DNA from: Blastopirellula sp. J2-11
Lineage (GTDB): Bacteria > Planctomycetota > Planctomycetia > Pirellulales > Pirellulaceae
Assembly: GCF_024584705.1 (NCBI RefSeq)
Contig: NZ_CP097384.1
Location: forward strand, 5,332,001-5,396,000
Direction: 5' to 3'
Length of the DNA stretch: 64,000 nt
Part shown: positions 42,014-50,560 of the stretch, one piece after another
Numbering within the stretch: position 1 is the first letter of the stretch
Layout: each line of letters opens with the position of its first letter
Notes under the pieces: generated by a model
Told to the model about the DNA's origin: nothing
The model's database searches: none
What the model saw: only the letters and a program-made list of their open reading frames with translations
Position numbers and translations under genes: made by a program

Positions 42014-43594
42014 TTACCAGGGCGCAGCGGCAGGACTTGCCGAATACCGAGACGAACGCAAATCGGGCGGGGCCGTCTGCCGACCCATCTGAACCGCAGG
42101 CATTTGCGACGAATTGTATCCGCTGGGCTGCATCGTCGGCTCAGGACTTTGTCCTCGATAAGTCGGACCGGAGTTGCTCGAGCGTTGATCGGCAATGTCG
42201 CTCACTTCCGGCGGTTTGACTTGAATCGTCGGCTTGATTCCGCGATGCGGCTCGTTGACGAACAGCTGCGAAGAAATCAAGCGTCGTTCACTGTCGCGAA
42301 TCTTACGAATGTCGATGATGTCGCCGGGCACCAAGTCCAAGCGGTTCAAGACAACGTCACGTTGCGTATGCGGATAGTCGCCGTCAATCTTTACGTCGAT
42401 CTTACCGACGCGATATTGATCCCCTTCGCGAATGTCATAGACCAGGTCGAGTTGGCCCGGCTCTTCCAAAAATCGGGGTTCGGCTTGCACATCGGCGTGA
42501 ATGTAGCCTTGGGCGCCGTATAGGTCAGTCAGCGCCGCCAGGTCCGAGTTCATTTTCTTCTGATCGAAGTACTGACCTTCCATCAAATTGACCTGCGTCG
42601 CCAACTGCTCGTCGGTGAACTTCGTCTGCCCCACGAATGCGACGCTGCGCACTTCGTAGCGAGGACCTTCGTCCACGACAAACGTGATGTTCACCCACTG
42701 TCCCGAGTCGTTGTATTCCATGATCCGATTGATCTGGGCTTTAAAGTAACCGAGCCCGCGGTAGTACGACGTCAGCGCTTCCACGTCGGCTTCAATTTGG
42801 TCGTATTCCACTTTGCCGCGGATGTACCACAAAATGCCCGGCTTGGATTTCACCTGCGTTTTCAAACGGCCGCCGGAAGCGATCGTGTTACCGACAAATT
42901 CGGTCGACCACACGCGAGCCAAGGGGCCTTCGTGAACCATGAACGCGACCCCTTCGTCGTCTTTCTCGTTTCCCTCGGCGATCGTCACGGTCGCCATCCC
43001 GTGTCCGCGCGTGCGATAGTATTCTTCGACGCGGCGTCGCGCGTCTTCGACCACAAAGCGATTGAGAGCGCCGCCGACCGTCAGGCCCGATTTTTTCAGC
43101 AACGTTTTCTCGGTCGCCGATTCGTTGCCGAGAAACTCGACGTATTTGATCGCCGGGCGTTCAAATACCTGGAACGTGACCACAACCCCTTCGGCCGACT
43201 GCTGCGTCAAAATCTTGACGTCTTTGAATAGGCCTGACTCGGCCAATTTGCGAACGTCGGACTGAATCATCTCGGGATCGAACTCGCGATCCGCACGCGA
43301 GCGAATCATCGAGCGAATTTTCGCTTCCTGCGTTTGGTTGTTGCCGGTTATCCGCAAATCGACGATCAACGGCCGACTGGGGGTCATGCCTGGCCCTGCC
43401 GGCGAAGTCGCAAGCAGCGCCGGATCGATCGTTGTGGGATCAAATTCTTGGCTGTAGCCGGTGTTGCAGTTTGCTAGCAAGAGCAACAGTCCACACCCCA
43501 GAGCGAGCGTGAAAGCAGTTCGTTGGCGGCAATTTCGCACTGTTTCGTCCTTGAATTTTGGCCCACCGCGCAATCCGTGCGCGGCGTTAGGCAT
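42014..43594 (-). CDS. POTRA-domain protein (BamA N-terminal half)
   Basis: A 526-residue exported protein. A signal segment (about 26-45, LALGCGLLLLLANC) precedes about five POTRA repeats. Recognisable starts are LIVDLRITGNNQTQEAKIRSMI, IKYVEFLGNESATEKTLLKKSG, VWSTEFVGNTIASGGRLKTQV, EVRSVAFVGQTKFTDEQLATQV and RVGKIDVKIDGDYPHTQRDVV. The chain ends in a Ser/Pro/Gln-rich tail (about 460-526) with no barrel. The barrel gene follows 58 bp downstream with its own signal peptide, which argues against a frameshift of a single bamA. The tail may tether the POTRA protein to the barrel. Confidence 0.9.
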   Translation of the reverse strand: MPNAAHGLRGGPKFKDETVRNCRQRTAFTLALGCGLLLLLANCNTGYSQEFDPTTIDPALLATSPAGPGMTPSRPLIVDLRITGNNQTQEAKIRSMIRSRADREFDPEMIQSDVRKLAESGLFKDVKILTQQSAEGVVVTFQVFERPAIKYVEFLGNESATEKTLLKKSGLTVGGALNRFVVEDARRRVEEYYRTRGHGMATVTIAEGNEKDDEGVAFMVHEGPLARVWSTEFVGNTIASGGRLKTQVKSKPGILWYIRGKVEYDQIEADVEALTSYYRGLGYFKAQINRIMEYNDSGQWVNITFVVDEGPRYEVRSVAFVGQTKFTDEQLATQVNLMEGQYFDQKKMNSDLAALTDLYGAQGYIHADVQAEPRFLEEPGQLDLVYDIREGDQYRVGKIDVKIDGDYPHTQRDVVLNRLDLVPGDIIDIRKIRDSERRLISSQLFVNEPHRGIKPTIQVKPPEVSDIADQRSSNSGPTYRGQSPEPTMQPSGYNSSQMPAVQMGRQTAPPDLRSSRYSASPAAAPW

Positions 43595-43740
43595 CTAGCC
43601 TAAGTAAGCGGTTGGGTAGAGATACTGAAAGAGCGACTCTACGACAAGACGGATTCAGTCTTGTTTGCGCAACTATCAGCAATGCGATACGTTACGAGAC
43701 GCAGCAGCGTTCTGTTCGGCGCCGGAAGAGCTCGCGATTG

Positions 43741-44457
43741 CTAGCTCGCGGGGAAGTCGGTCCAGTCGCCAGCGATGCGACGCTGATGCGGCAAGAACGA
43801 GGCTTTGTAGTTCATATGGGGAGATTCGGCGATATAGAAGCCAAGATAGAGATAGCGTCTGTCGCTCTCGCGACAAAACTCCCATTGTTTGAGAACGGAA
43901 TAGGTCCCCAATGACAAGTCGCTCTCGGTCGGGTCATAGCTGCAGTAAACCGCCGACAACGAGTTCTCTCCCAAATCGGCGATTGCCGCAGCGACCAGGC
44001 GATCTTTCCGAAAATATCCAAACTCAACCGTCTCGCAGCAGGTCTCGACCAGAAACTCGCGGTACTGATCGGCGTTGATCGGCGAATGCCCTTCATCGGC
44101 CAAGCCGCGCTGCTCTTTGTGGAGGTTGTAGATCGCGGCTCGCTCTGCATCTGCAACGGCCGGACCGATGACCGTCGCCAGCTGCGCGTCCCCTTTCGCT
44201 AGCACGCGACGATGCCGACGCCGCGGTTCAAACTGACGGACGTCTATGCGAATCGGTTCGCAAGCGCGGCAGGCACGACAACTGACATGGTAGAGATAGA
44301 CGCCGGCACGACGCGCGCCTTGCGACAACGCGAGATCGAGATCGGCGCCAGACATTACGGTCAAGGGATAGTAGAGCGGTAGCCTTGCGCGGCGTCCCGC
44401 TAAATAAGGACACTTTTCTTCGTGGTCCCAAACCTTGAAGCCGAGGATTTGATCCAT
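43741..44457 (-). CDS. bpt: aspartate/glutamate leucyltransferase
   Basis: This is an aminoacyl-tRNA-protein transferase of the N-degron pathway, which adds Leu to N-terminal Asp or Glu of proteins. The ATG at 44457 gives 238 residues; a TTG further upstream at 44478 is possible. Family marks are CPYLAGRRARLPLYYP, YLYHVSCRACRACEPIRIDV with the cysteine cluster, QYREFLVETC, and SDLSLGTYSVLKQWEFCRES. LYLGFYIAESPHMNYKASFLPH follows near the C-terminus. It follows dnaB by 39 bp on the same strand. Confidence 0.92.
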   Translation of the reverse strand: MDQILGFKVWDHEEKCPYLAGRRARLPLYYPLTVMSGADLDLALSQGARRAGVYLYHVSCRACRACEPIRIDVRQFEPRRRHRRVLAKGDAQLATVIGPAVADAERAAIYNLHKEQRGLADEGHSPINADQYREFLVETCCETVEFGYFRKDRLVAAAIADLGENSLSAVYCSYDPTESDLSLGTYSVLKQWEFCRESDRRYLYLGFYIAESPHMNYKASFLPHQRRIAGDWTDFPAS

Positions 44458-44496
44458 GCAGGCGCTCGTTGCTCGCAAGAGTCCGTGGAATCGGCG

Positions 44497-45921
44497 CTAA
44501 AACTCGCCCCCCCCGTTGAAGGCTGAAAAGTCGTCTGGTTCTCGCTCGAAAGCGTTTTCAAAACGGGTAAAGTCTCGGAGCCAGGTCAGGTGAACGTCGC
44601 CAATCGGGCCGTTACGCTGTTTCGAGATAATGATTTCGGCCTTGCCGGAGAACTGATCTCGCTCCTCTCCATGATGATAGTACTCTTCACGGTGAACGAA
44701 CATCACGACATCCGCATCTTGTTCAATAGCCCCCGATTCACGCAGATGGCTCAACTTCGGCCGATTGTCTTTGGAGGCTTCCGCCTGGCGATTCAACTGG
44801 GCCAAACACAAGATCGGCACGTCCATTTCACGAGCCAGTCCCTTCAAGCGGCGAGCGATCTTCGCGACCTGCTCTTGCCGGGGGTCGTTGGAATTGTCGG
44901 GTTCGATCAGCTGCAAATAGTCAATCACGATCATCCCCAACCGCCCATGACGCCGTTTGATCCGACGAGCGCCGGCCGCGATCTGCGAAACGGTGCGCGT
45001 CGGAGCGTCGTCGACAAACAGCGGCGACTCGGCGACAAGCGCCGACTTTTCGACCAAGCGCCGACGATCGTCCGCCGAGATCGTGCCGTTGCGCAGCCGA
45101 TGGCCGTTCACACGGGCGACTGAGCAAAGCAAGCGATCGCAAAGCTCGGTCGAACCCATTTCGAGACTGATAAACAGCACCGGCGTCTTGTCATGCACGG
45201 CGACGTTCTCGGCGATGTTCATTGCAAACGCCGTTTTTCCCATCGAGGGACGAGCCGCCAGAATCAGTAGTTCCTGGCCATGAAAGCCGCCGGTCAGCCC
45301 ATCCAAGTCGGTGTAGCCGGTCGCCACGCCGTCATCGAGGTGCTCGCCGCGCAGCCGCGCGTCGATCCGTTCCATCGACGCGGTGACGATCTCGCTCATG
45401 CTGGCCATCGAGCTCGAGCTACGGCTATCGTTGATCGCGAAGATTTTTTCTTCCGCACTGCTGACCAACCGATCGGCCTTGTCGTTTTCGTCGTAGGCGT
45501 CCCGCAGGATCTCGGTTGCGGCGGAAATCAGATTACGGTTGATTGACTTCGCGGCGACGATCTGGGCGTAATGCTCAGCATGCGCTGCGTTCGGCACGCT
45601 GTTGAGCACGCGGGCCAGGTAGGCGGCGCCTCCGATAAACTCAAAGTCACCATCCGATTTCAGCTGTTCGGCCAACAACGTCAGGTCAACTTTGCGACCG
45701 CTATCGTGCAAGCGGACCATATGCTCATACAGCTTCTTGTTCGCCTCGTCGTAGAAGTCGTCTGGGCGAACGATCATCACCACTTCGTCGGCGCAGTCCG
45801 GCAGCAGAAAGATGCTCCCTAGTACGCCCATCTCGGCTTCCAGATTGCACGGCGGTTGCCGATCGAGGATCTCCGCTGTCGGCCGCTCGGGCTGATCGAC
45901 GCGTTTGAATTTGGACTTCAT
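44497..45921 (-). CDS. dnaB: replicative DNA helicase
   Basis: This is the hexameric helicase that unwinds DNA at the replication fork. The 474-residue product has the N-terminal DnaB helical domain (NLEAEMGVLGSIFL to about residue 125). The RecA-like domain shows Walker A LAARPSMGKTAFAMNIA near residue 224, Walker B LGMIVIDYLQLIEP, and the loop LSHLRESGAIEQDADVV with FVHREEYY. The AAGGAAGG site before the ATG is strong. No intein interrupts it. It follows rplI, from which it is separated by a terminator at 46092. Confidence 0.97.
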   Translation of the reverse strand: MKSKFKRVDQPERPTAEILDRQPPCNLEAEMGVLGSIFLLPDCADEVVMIVRPDDFYDEANKKLYEHMVRLHDSGRKVDLTLLAEQLKSDGDFEFIGGAAYLARVLNSVPNAAHAEHYAQIVAAKSINRNLISAATEILRDAYDENDKADRLVSSAEEKIFAINDSRSSSSMASMSEIVTASMERIDARLRGEHLDDGVATGYTDLDGLTGGFHGQELLILAARPSMGKTAFAMNIAENVAVHDKTPVLFISLEMGSTELCDRLLCSVARVNGHRLRNGTISADDRRRLVEKSALVAESPLFVDDAPTRTVSQIAAGARRIKRRHGRLGMIVIDYLQLIEPDNSNDPRQEQVAKIARRLKGLAREMDVPILCLAQLNRQAEASKDNRPKLSHLRESGAIEQDADVVMFVHREEYYHHGEERDQFSGKAEIIISKQRNGPIGDVHLTWLRDFTRFENAFEREPDDFSAFNGGGEF

Positions 45922-46091
45922 GAGAACCTTCCTTGATGAATCATCGAAGAGAGCGACCGCTTGCCGCGGGCTTCATCATACCGAGGCGATCTAGCGTCAC
46001 AATCGAACGATGCCGCTGGGCGCCAAAGTCGCGCCGCAAGTCTTGGCGGCATAACGCTTCCACGCAAAAAAGCGGGCGTGCATAACTTGTC

Positions 46092-46123
46092 AAAAAAAGA
46101 GCCGTCCTTTGCGGGACGGCTCT
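46092..46123 (-). terminator. intrinsic terminator after rplI
   Basis: AGAGCCGTCC (46098-46107) pairs perfectly with GGACGGCTCT (46114-46123). On the minus strand it is followed by seven T. It lies between the rplI stop and the dnaB start, so dnaB probably has its own promoter or relies on read-through. Confidence 0.88.
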
Positions 46124-46169
46124 TTGTTGGGAATGGATCAGTCGCGAAAAATCGCCTCGTGAGAGGAGA

Positions 46170-46700
46170 CTATTCGTCGCCAGAAACGGTCGGCACGACC
46201 CACACTTTGAGTTCCGATTCGATCTCGGCGTGCAGATGAATCTTGACCGTGTAGAGCCCCAGTTCCTTCAGCGGACCTTCCAGGCGAACCTGATCGGCGG
46301 TGATCGTGAAGTTCTGTTCTTTCAAAGCCGAAACGATATCAGCCGGGCCAACGCTACCGTACAAGTGACCTTCGTCGTTGGCGTTCGCTTCGATTGTGAC
46401 GCTCTGGCGGTTGAGCAGATCGGCGATGGCGCGAAGCCCGGCCAGACGCGACTTTTCAATCTCCAGCAACTTGGCGCGATGCTTGTCGACCATGCGTTTG
46501 TGATGCGGGGTCGCGATCGTCGCCAGGCCTTGCGGGATCAAATAGTTGTTGGCGTAGCCGGGACGGACTTCGACAACGTCCCCTTGCTTGCCCAAGTGAT
46601 CGACCGATTGGATCAGCAGCAATTCGATACCGCCGTTTTGCCCTTTGGGCAGACGCTTCCAAACACGTTCGCTATGCTTTTCAGCTTTCGTGGTCGCCAT
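46170..46700 (-). CDS. rplI: 50S ribosomal protein L9 with N-terminal extension
   Basis: L9 binds 23S rRNA. The conserved N-domain reads IELLLIQSVDHLGKQGDVVEVRPGYANNYLIPQGLA and is followed by the connecting helix and a C-domain ending VKIHLHAEIESELKVWVV. Most L9 proteins begin directly at the first strand; here about 25 basic residues (MATTKAEKHSERVWKRLPKG) precede it. The extension is supported by an AGAGGA site before the ATG at 46700 and by the lack of a closer start. It follows ssb by 106 bp without an intervening rpsR. Confidence 0.95.
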   Translation of the reverse strand: MATTKAEKHSERVWKRLPKGQNGGIELLLIQSVDHLGKQGDVVEVRPGYANNYLIPQGLATIATPHHKRMVDKHRAKLLEIEKSRLAGLRAIADLLNRQSVTIEANANDEGHLYGSVGPADIVSALKEQNFTITADQVRLEGPLKELGLYTVKIHLHAEIESELKVWVVPTVSGDE

Positions 46701-46806
46701 AATCGCTGTTCCTCTCGCTTCTCACTCGGCCCAGCGAAACGGCAAATCACCACTGTTTGGCGTTTGCTGCGCGGGGCTTCTGATCAGTACTGTATGTGTG
46801 TCTGTA

Positions 46807-47310
46807 TTAAAACGGGATGTCGTCTGACGACGAACCACCGAACGAATCGTAATCGTCACCGCCGCCATAATTGCCTGCGTCACCGCCACCTTGGCCGCCG
46901 CCGCCGCGATTGGGCGCCGATTGCGGTTGGCGTCGCTGTCCGCCGCCCGAAGGACCAGCTTGGCCTCCGCCGCCGCCAGCGCCGCGAGCGCTGAGCATCT
47001 GCATCTTTTCACCGACGACGCGAAGCTTCGAGCGCTTTTGCCCGTCGGTTTCCCAAGTATCGAGTTTCAAACGACCTTCAATCAACACCGGCGAGCCTTT
47101 GCTCAAGTATTCGCCGGCGATTTCCGCCGTCCGGCCCCAGAGCGTCACGTCGACGAACGTTGTTTCGTCCACCCACTCGCCCGAAGCGGTCTTGCGGCGA
47201 TCGTTGACGGCCAAGCCGATTTCCGCGACAGCCGATCCGCTTTGGATGTAGCGGACCTCGATGTCTCGCGTCACGTTGCCGACCAGGATCACCCGGTTAA
47301 AACTCGCCAT
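46807..47310 (-). CDS. ssb: single-stranded DNA-binding protein
   Basis: SSB coats single-stranded DNA during replication and repair. The 167-residue product has the OB-fold start [21 protein letters not shown] with [25 protein letters not shown] Gly-rich linker follows from about residue 110. The acidic tip DDIPF binds partner proteins. An AGAGGAGAT site precedes the ATG. It lies between rpsF and rplI. Confidence 0.97.
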   Translation of the reverse strand: MASFNRVILVGNVTRDIEVRYIQSGSAVAEIGLAVNDRRKTASGEWVDETTFVDVTLWGRTAEIAGEYLSKGSPVLIEGRLKLDTWETDGQKRSKLRVVGEKMQMLSARGAGGGGGQAGPSGGGQRRQPQSAPNRGGGGQGGGDAGNYGGGDDYDSFGGSSSDDIPF

Positions 47311-47433
47311 GTGTCGATCTCCTCTGTAGCTAAAACCGCGGGAGCGATCGCCGCGATGGTGAACGCTTGTTAACTACAAGCGTACCAAAACGACTGGCGT
47401 CACGCGACTTGCCAAACGCAAAAAATGCGTGTC

Positions 47434-47847
47434 CTATTCGGCGGATTCCGCCGCCGCTTCGACGGTCGCCGGTTCGGCGGTCTCAGCTGGCGTTTCTTCT
47501 TCGGGGGTCTCTTCCGCCGAACCATCGGCATGAGCGACCAACATGTCGACAATCCGCGGATCGTGCTTTACGAACATAAACCGCAGGAAGTTATCGTTGA
47601 TGTTGCACTGGTAAGTCAGATCGGTCAGCTTGGTGCTTTCCAATCGGAAGTAAGCCAACCAGTAGGTCCCTTTGCGGTGGCCGTTGATCGGATAAGCGAG
47701 ACGTTGCTCGATCCACATTCGGCTTACCAAAATTTCGCCGCCGAGCTTCTCGACGTGTTCCTGAATCTGGCCCGCCACGCCGCCTGGGTCGCGACCGTAC
47801 CGATTGGAATCCAGGATAAACAGCCCTTCATAAACGTTGGCCGCCAA
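47434..47847 (-). CDS. rpsF: 30S ribosomal protein S6
   Basis: S6 is a small-subunit protein next to S18. Residues 1-100 carry the fold (VYEGLFILDSNRYGRDPGGVAGQIQEH, then RLAYPINGHRKGTYWLAYF and LRFMFVKHD). An acidic Ala/Glu/Thr-rich tail of about 32 residues follows. The start is TTG at 47847; an AGGAGATC site seven bases upstream supports it and no ATG competes. It follows pth by 42 bp and precedes ssb. Confidence 0.95.
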   Translation of the reverse strand: MAANVYEGLFILDSNRYGRDPGGVAGQIQEHVEKLGGEILVSRMWIEQRLAYPINGHRKGTYWLAYFRLESTKLTDLTYQCNINDNFLRFMFVKHDPRIVDMLVAHADGSAEETPEEETPAETAEPATVEAAAESAE

Positions 47848-47889
47848 GGTTGATCTCCTAAATTGTGTTGTTGCTAACCGAAGTCGGCG

Positions 47890-48444
47890 TTAGTTGTATT
47901 GGTTCATGCAGTACTTGAGGTCGTGAGCGATCCAGTCCGCTACGCCGCGTATTGCGCGATCCAGCGTAAAGTCGATCTCGGCCCGCTCTTGGGGAGCAAA
48001 TTTCCCCAGGACGAAACTGGTGACGTCTCTCGATTGCGGCAATGGACCGATGCCGATCCGCAACCGGGGCACATCGTTCGTCCCCATTTTGCGAAGGATA
48101 TCCGCCAGCCCTTTTTGGCCGCCGGCCGAACCTCCGCTGCGAAACCTCAATGTACCGACTGGTAAGTTGAAGTCGTCGCAAACGACCAGCACCGACTCGC
48201 TGGGCAGCTTGAAAAAATCCAATGCGGCCCGGACGCTTGTCCCGCTGTTATTCATAAAGGTGTGAGGGTAGAGAAGAATCGTCTTCTCTTCTCCCACGCC
48301 AAGTTCGAGGATATTTCCGTTGAATTTGGCTCTCGGCGTAACGCCTGTTCCGGCGGCGAAGCGATCCAGCGCCTCGAAACCGACGTTATGCCGCGTTTTG
48401 TCGTATTTAGGTCCAGGATTTCCGAGACCCACTACCAATTTCAT
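47890..48444 (-). CDS. pth: peptidyl-tRNA hydrolase
   Basis: This enzyme releases tRNA from stalled peptidyl-tRNA. The ATG at 48444 gives the typical start MKLVVGLGNPGPKYDKTRHNVG with the catalytic His near residue 20. VVCDDFNLPVGTLRFR holds the conserved Asp. The loop usually written GGHNGLKSI reads SAGGQKGLADI, so the His-Asn pair contributing to substrate binding in the E. coli enzyme is Gln-Lys. The length of 184 residues is normal. The neighbours rplY, rpsF and ssb form a typical translation cluster. Confidence 0.94.
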   Translation of the reverse strand: MKLVVGLGNPGPKYDKTRHNVGFEALDRFAAGTGVTPRAKFNGNILELGVGEEKTILLYPHTFMNNSGTSVRAALDFFKLPSESVLVVCDDFNLPVGTLRFRSGGSAGGQKGLADILRKMGTNDVPRLRIGIGPLPQSRDVTSFVLGKFAPQERAEIDFTLDRAIRGVADWIAHDLKYCMNQYN

Positions 48445-48470
48445 GCCGCATTCAAGCTTGACTGCAAGGA

Positions 48471-48743
48471 CTAGCGGTAAAAATCGATGTGTTGGACGTC
48501 GACGCCAAACGTGTCCCATTGAATGTCGCGCATCACCACGTTGCCCGTGATGTCGCCGGCCAATTCAATGTTCTTCACTTTGTGGCGAACGATCGCCGCA
48601 AACTCGTCGGCGCAGACTTCCAACGACACAGACTCTTGCCCGTTGCCGTACAGCACAGCCGGGATTTTGCCAGCGTTACGCAGGCGACGGTTGTTAAGCT
48701 TGCCCGTCAGCTCACGCTTTTTAACGTTCAGCACTTCGGCCAT
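48471..48743 (-). CDS. rplY: 50S ribosomal protein L25, short form
   Basis: L25 binds 5S rRNA. The 90-residue product has the family start MAEVLNVKKRELTGKLNNRRLRNAGKIPAVLYGNG and the C-terminal strand QWDTFGVDVQHIDFYR. It lacks the long C-terminal domain of TL5/CTC-type proteins, so it resembles the short E. coli L25. The ATG at 48743 has GAGGG six bases upstream, better than the TTG at 48755. It leads the minus-strand translation cluster rplY, pth, rpsF, ssb, rplI. Confidence 0.92.
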   Translation of the reverse strand: MAEVLNVKKRELTGKLNNRRLRNAGKIPAVLYGNGQESVSLEVCADEFAAIVRHKVKNIELAGDITGNVVMRDIQWDTFGVDVQHIDFYR

Positions 48744-49100
48744 CGGAACCCTCAAAACTCAATTGTCTTATATGGATATTCCGCCGCATTTCACAGCTTC
48801 GGCGGAGTCAGGAGCTTCTCTTGCGACTCTTGAGAGAATCGGAAACACGTTATTTTGCCAGATGTTTTGGGGTTTACAAGCCCAAACAACGCTCTGCGGT
48901 GGGAAAACGCAGCCGATCCGCCGCAATTGTCCAATATTGCTAAGTTGTTGTCGCGCCATACGATAGCAACGAATCCCCTATTTCGCCGCTGCTTTTCTCA
49001 AAACTTTGCGGTCCGCCGGTTCGTCATTTGCCTCTGATGCTGTCCCTGGATAGGCTAAAATACGAGATGCCGGAACACTACACCATTTAGAGGGGAGACC
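48744..49100. other. divergent intergenic region between rplY and a DUF1559 gene
   Basis: 357 bp separating a minus-strand translation cluster and a plus-strand DUF1559 gene. It must include promoters for both, but I could not find boxes with good spacing. An AGAGGGGAGACC site precedes the DUF1559 GTG start. No other gene is visible. Confidence 0.5.
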
Positions 49101-50078
49101 GTGATCGCTCGCGGCCGTACTGGTTTTACGCTGGTTGAGCTTTTGGTCGTGATCGCGATCATTGCGATCTTGATTGCGCTGCTTCTTCCCGCGGTACAGA
49201 TGGCTCGCGAAGCGGCTCGCCGGATTCAATGCACCAACCATCTGAAGCAAATCGGCCTCGGGTGGCACAATCACCACGATACCTTTCGATATCTTCCCAC
49301 CGGCGGCTATTCGCAAAGCGTTCACCCCTCCTTTACCGGCGGGCGTCCCGAAGTGGGAGAACGTCAGGCAGCCGGCTGGGCCTTCCAGATCCTGCCGTTT
49401 CTAGAACAGCAGGCGATCCACGAAGGAGCCGGCGGAACGACCGACCTAGAGTGTTCCTCCAATGCAATCGGCGGGGTGATCCCTGGCTACTACTGTCCTT
49501 CACGTCGCCAACCCTACGCCAAAGCACTAACGAATGATTTCTTTTGCATGGGGCCAGACCATGCAACCTTGCCGGTTAGCGCTAGTCGCAAACTGACGCA
49601 CGGCCTGACCGACTACGCCGCGTCCAATGCCGATGGAACAGGCATTCTGACGCAAACCTGGCCGGGCGCCACCTCCGGCAGTTGTCCAACCGACACTGGA
49701 AGCATGAAGAAGCGTCTGTTTCGATTCGCCGATGCAACCGATGGCACGAGCCAAACGTTGCTGGTCGCCGAGAAGAAAGTGAATCGCTCGATCATCAGCA
49801 GCGAGTCCGATCGTGAACCAGGCGAAAACGCCGGGTATGTTTCTGGCTGGGTTCCAGGGACGTCGACCACTTTCGATACGGTTCGCTCCACAACGCTTAA
49901 TCCTCAACCAGATGCGTTGAACACCGAAGGACAGCAACGCTTCGGCTCTTCGCACCCCGGCGGATTAACGGCGCTGCTGCTCGACGGCAGCGTTCGCTTC
50001 CTGCCGTTTACCATCGATTTGGCGGTATTCACGAATCTCGGCAATCGTAGCGACGGCAACCCGGTCAGTCTCGACTAA
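49101..50078 (+). CDS. DUF1559 prepilin-like protein 1
   Basis: A 325-residue planctomycete-type protein with a type IV prepilin N-terminus. [20 protein letters not shown] shows the Gly-Phe peptidase cleavage site, the Glu at +5 and the hydrophobic helix. [26 protein letters not shown] follows, as in other DUF1559 members. The C-terminus has the H-x9-DG motif: [18 protein letters not shown]. The start is GTG with GAGGGGAG upstream. Members are exported and probably processed by a prepilin peptidase; the function is unproven. A close paralogue lies at 51500 and a decayed copy at 51194. Confidence 0.93.
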   Translation: MIARGRTGFTLVELLVVIAIIAILIALLLPAVQMAREAARRIQCTNHLKQIGLGWHNHHDTFRYLPTGGYSQSVHPSFTGGRPEVGERQAAGWAFQILPFLEQQAIHEGAGGTTDLECSSNAIGGVIPGYYCPSRRQPYAKALTNDFFCMGPDHATLPVSASRKLTHGLTDYAASNADGTGILTQTWPGATSGSCPTDTGSMKKRLFRFADATDGTSQTLLVAEKKVNRSIISSESDREPGENAGYVSGWVPGTSTTFDTVRSTTLNPQPDALNTEGQQRFGSSHPGGLTALLLDGSVRFLPFTIDLAVFTNLGNRSDGNPVSLD

Positions 50079-50194
50079 CGCCCCGTTCCGCTTCTCCGCC
50101 TCCCCCGTTTCTCCGCCTCCGCGTCATGGCTCGACGCGTCGGGCCGGCATGCGGCTGTAAATGTCTACCTTCAGCGCCCACCAGTCCTGGGCTG
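50079..50194. other. short spacer before the minisatellite
   Basis: Pyrimidine-rich CCGCTTCTCCGCCTCCCCCG sequence, no gene or regulatory site seen. Confidence 0.4.
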
Positions 50195-50468
50195 GGACTG
50201 GATCCGAAACGTTGGACAGGACTGGATCCGAAACGTTGGACAGGACTGGATCCGAAACGTTGGACAGGACTGGATCCGAAACGTTGGACAGGACTGGATC
50301 TGAAACATGGGACAGGACTGGATCCGAAACGTTGGACAGGACTGGACCCGAAACATGGGACAGGACTGGACCCGAAACGTGGGACAGGACTGGATCCGAA
50401 ACGTGGGACAGGATTGGATCCGAAACATGGGACAGGATTGGACCCGAAACGTGGGACAGGACTGGACC
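50195..50468. repeat. 24-bp tandem repeat, 11 full copies plus a half copy
   Basis: Consensus GGACTGGATCCGAAACGTTG then GACA, repeating every 24 bp with no spacers. Copies 1-4 are identical; later copies vary at a few positions (ATGG for GTTG, ACCC for ATCC, ATTGG for CTGG). The period is a multiple of three, so several frames on both strands stay open and translate to eight-residue repeats such as GSETLDRT, GLDPKRWT and QSCPTFRI. I see no start with a ribosome-binding site, so I treat it as a minisatellite and not as a gene. Confidence 0.92.
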
Positions 50469-50560
50469 ACTTCGCTTTTCTGTCCAACTGATTGAACCGA
50501 TCCAACACTAGCGTTCTGCACCACCGACCATCTCTTAGGCCCAACGCGGCCGTCCTGTTT

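Noticed and set aside
40285-43594. Frameshifted single bamA.
   Set aside because: The POTRA protein ends in a long low-complexity tail and the barrel protein has its own start, ribosome-binding site, signal peptide and linker, so two genes fit better than one broken gene.
50195-50468. Possible CRISPR array.
   Set aside because: The repeats are head-to-tail with no unique spacers and no cas genes are nearby.
50126-50491. Repeat-encoded proteins of 116-159 residues on both strands.
   Set aside because: All arise from the 24-bp tandem repeat staying open in several frames; no start signal or domain supports translation.
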